Assembly: GCA_006386115.1 (NCBI GenBank)
Contig: VFIW01000035.1
Coordinates: 1 to 64,000, forward strand
Origin: Globisporangium splendens
Lineage: Eukaryota; Oomycota; Peronosporomycetes; Pythiales; Pythiaceae
Length of the DNA: 64,000 nucleotides
Direction: 5' to 3'
Numbering within the stretch: position 1 is the stretch's first letter; the number at the start of each line of letters is the position of its first letter. The notes below the pieces were generated by a model. That model saw nothing but the letters and a program-made list of their open reading frames with translations. It did not search any database and was not told the origin of the DNA. Shown here piece by piece: positions 61,873 to 64,000 of the stretch. A program made the position numbers and the translations under genes.

Positions 61873-61955
61873 AAATTCGCAATGAAGAGTAGGTAGGAGA
61901 ATGGATCTTGTAGGTCACGATGATGAACCTAAATATACCTCACCTTATAAAGATA
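61873..61955 (+). repeat. Duplicated 3' tail of the LINE
   Basis: ATTCGCAATGAAGAGTAGG...TTATAAAGATA repeats the preceding tail with two changes, directly before the right flanking repeat. Confidence 0.85.
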
Positions 61956-61970
61956 GTGTGGGACACACTA
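61953..61970. repeat. Right flanking direct repeat of the LINE array
   Basis: ATAGTGTGGGACACACTA, partner of 56554-56571. Confidence 0.7.
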
Positions 61971-63188
61971 CGTTGGGCAATCGCCTTTGACAGGCTTCAG
62001 CACCTGTATTACCCAATGGCACTGTATGGACTCATAGAGGCAGTGGGTGACACACGATGAGCTGATTCGTGTTTGTCCAACAAATTGCTTGCGTGATGCC
62101 ACTGTGCTCACTTCAGAGAAGCAGGGTCATGACGACGCCACTTCTGTTCGTCTCGTGGTTTGGCCATTCATCTCCTGCGATTATAAGCAAGTGATCTGTC
62201 ATCTGCTCTTCCCAGTGAACAGATACAGGTAATGCGAATGCTGAGTTCTACAAACGCTCGTTCCATCCAGTGAGGCTCCTCTCGTTTCCTCTTACGACGT
62301 CTTTGTCGTCATGAGAGGAGGCAGTACGCTAGCGACGTCCATCGATCAAGTGTCCATCTTGAGATGATCAATCGACATTTCAGAATTTTTCGGGATGTAT
62401 GTGGGATATTGTCCTCAGGACGAAGAAGCTCTTTTGAGGAATCTGGCGAGGCATTTCAGTTGCATTGTACTGGACTTTGAAGCGGTGCTTCCAACATACG
62501 CCCGTTCCCGAGTCCAGTGAGGTGGCTCGGCTGCACAGCACTAGACTTTGGAGCTTCAATACACGTTCCATGAAGCCTAGTGAAGTCTACAACCAGAAGA
62601 AGCCAGGCACGTTTTTCTAGGTTCAGCTGTATGCGCGCTGGGTCTAGCGCAAGATGTCCTCCATTTTTGTGTTGAATCAATACTGCACGAGGGACAAGGA
62701 AGCTCAGAATACCCAAAACTCGCACACCTGGTGAAGCTCGTTGGAGCTAATGGATGGTGAGCCGTGGAGTTGGTTCTGACCTGATATTGGCGCTGACTCA
62801 TACGTTGTTGTATGAGTTGCTCTTGAGACGGGAGAGCACGTTGTCAGGGTCGCTCGCACGCTGCGACATGGGCAATCATTTTGTGCGGCACCGACAATCT
62901 CCAAGTTGAAACATTCGCGCCTGCATCCAGCATCTCTGGCCGAGCCAGCAAAACCGATCATCCTGGCACTTCACTCACAACTGAATACGCCAAGCCGGAG
63001 GCGATCGGAGCTCGATCATTGGTCTGAAGCACGCACCTCTGAGCGCGTCCATTTATAAAATGGTGAAGTGGTGGGAATTCTAACGTTGCATGTATACAGG
63101 AAGCAAAGCCTCCATTGATCACGCGTCTCTGTTTACTGTCGGCGCCATACTTTAGATTGAGTGAGCAGATTGAGAGTCACAAACTTTC
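61971..63188. other. Intergenic
   Basis: No gene supported between the LINE array and the BT1 promoter. Confidence 0.5.
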
Positions 63189-63207
63189 TCACTTTCCAAT
63201 TTCAGCC
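63189..63207 (+). promoter_or_regulatory. Core promoter of the second BT1 gene
   Basis: TCACTTTCCAATTTCAGCC is a near-ideal match to the oomycete initiator plus flanking element, 20 bp before the ATG. Confidence 0.65.
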
Positions 63208-63226
63208 TTTGAAGCCGCACGGAAGC

Positions 63227-64000
63227 ATGAAGCCAGCCTACGACGCTCAGCAGCAAAACCGAGACTCCATCCCGAAAGTGGAGCTTCAGCGACCGAGTAC
63301 CTACAACGAAATCAAGAGTCCAGTTGATATTGAAGCTGGAGGTGATGATGCCCTTGGTCCTGGTGGTGCACTTCGTCCCGGTGGTGCACCGTCCGTCTAC
63401 TCGCGTCAAAACATTGGTCTCTTGGCGCACATTGCATCTGTCGGCGTCGTGTACGGAACGATCAGTGGTGTCATCTACTCCATACTCAACAATTACTTGT
63501 ACATGTCGGCGACGTTGACGGCCACTGCAACGGCGCTCGTAGCTCTTCCGCGCTCGCTCCGCTGGATCGCTGCGATGTTTTCCGACTGCTACCCGATTCG
63601 TGGCTACCGGCGCCGTCCGTACTTGATCCTCGGTTGGACAATTACCTTTATCACGTGCTTCGTCATGGCAGTGTTGCCCCTCGGCGATCCGTACTACACA
63701 GACCCATCGCTATCGGGAAAAGACGAATCCAAGTTCACGGCAAAACAGTTGGCGACGATCAACCACAACGCCCCGAATCGCGGCATCAAGCTCATTTTCC
63801 TCTTGATGTTCGCCAATCTGGGCACGGTCATTGCGTTCGGCGCGTCGGATGGTGTGATGGTCGAGCTCGCGCAGCGCGAACCGGAGTCCAGTCGCGGCAC
63901 CGTCCAGAACCACGTGTGGGCCGTGCGCGAGGTGTTCATCATCCTTTCTGCGTTCATGACGGGTTTGGGTCTCAATGGCACTGACTACGGTGGATCGTTC
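63227..64000 (+). CDS. BT1 family transporter, N-terminal part (cut by window end)
   Basis: The frame opens at ATG 63227 (MKPAYDAQQQNRDSIPK) and is still open at 64000 (258 codons). After a 65-residue soluble N-terminus with GGALRPGGAPSVYSR it parallels the 51670 gene almost residue for residue: NIGLLAHIASVGVVYGTISG, SLRWIAAMFSDCYPIRGYRR, MAVLPLGDPYYTDPSLSGKD, DGVMVELAQREPESSRGTVQ and TGLGLNGTDYGGSF. A paralogue pair in divergent orientation, about 11.6 kb apart with the LINE array between. Confidence 0.9.
   Translation, partial: MKPAYDAQQQNRDSIPKVELQRPSTYNEIKSPVDIEAGGDDALGPGGALRPGGAPSVYSRQNIGLLAHIASVGVVYGTISGVIYSILNNYLYMSATLTATATALVALPRSLRWIAAMFSDCYPIRGYRRRPYLILGWTITFITCFVMAVLPLGDPYYTDPSLSGKDESKFTAKQLATINHNAPNRGIKLIFLLMFANLGTVIAFGASDGVMVELAQREPESSRGTVQNHVWAVREVFIILSAFMTGLGLNGTDYGGSF

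Larger units (their letters stand above)
56572..61955 (+). mobile_element. Tandem array of four 3' LINE copies with zf-RVT finger and RNase H
   Basis: Head-to-tail copies at 56572-57780, 57781-about 59065, about 59066-60430 and about 60431-61872, then an extra 83-bp tail (61873-61955). Copy 1 is 5'-truncated inside the finger. Copies 1 and 4 end in the full 3' tail (...CTCACCTTATAAAGATAAAGAA), while copies 2 and 3 stop about 20 bp after the ORF and run straight into upstream sequence of the next copy (ELSKQQDTVARTELIMSELHNIP). The encoded part is the end of a non-LTR retrotransposon ORF2; no RT core or endonuclease is present. Confidence 0.88.

Overview
This window looks like a eukaryotic genome segment from an oomycete, probably a Phytophthora-like member of the Peronosporales. 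The inference rests on several independent signs: mostly intron-poor genes with a few short GT-AG introns; a TCAYTYYNCAWTTT-type core promoter just upstream of several start codons; a secreted temptin-like protein; folate-biopterin-transporter-like (BT1) paralogues; oomycete-style ankyrin arrays (WLHENRxEGCTTxAMD units); and chromodomain Ty3/gypsy and RNase H-bearing LINE elements. I could not run any database search, so the species is not assigned.

Positions 1-18347 are a nested LTR-retrotransposon complex. Element B (plus strand, degenerate pol with three in-frame stops) was hit twice: by element A (same orientation, 5' end outside the window, 3' LTR ending at 5423) and by element C (opposite orientation, 8362-16021, 5-bp target duplication GTTTT). 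A and C belong to one family. C is almost complete, with LTRs, gag, a -1 frameshift heptamer AAAAAAA, and a pol with protease, RT, RNase H, integrase and chromodomain. Both families carry a long ORF on the strand opposite to pol, running from just inside the 3' LTR into the chromodomain end of pol. It is 355 aa and coiled-coil in C, 485 aa in B, and broken in A. Both lie in the same register relative to pol. This is the most unusual structure in the window.

Positions 19.6-23.2 kb hold a membrane-anchored alpha/beta-hydrolase gene and an ankyrin pseudogene fused to a LINE fragment. 23.2-26.9 kb holds only decayed remnants. 27-52 kb is the gene-rich part: a secreted subtilase, a temptin-like repeat protein, a second member of the membrane-ectodomain family (one nonsense codon), a three-exon putative nuclear regulator, a seven-exon small membrane protein, a PHAX-type RNA-binding protein divergent from a bacterial-type prolyl-tRNA synthetase, a four-exon secreted PA-domain protein, a third ectodomain protein followed by an intact ankyrin protein, a MULE-type transposase-like gene with a SWIM finger, and a BT1 transporter. 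The ectodomain gene plus ankyrin gene pair occurs twice in the same order and orientation (19.7/21.9 kb and 43.7/45.3 kb), which suggests segmental duplication.

Positions 52-56.5 kb show no gene I can support. 56.55-61.97 kb is a head-to-tail array of four LINE 3' copies (zf-RVT finger plus RNase H), bracketed by an 18-bp near-perfect direct repeat. The window ends inside a second BT1 transporter gene transcribed towards the right edge.
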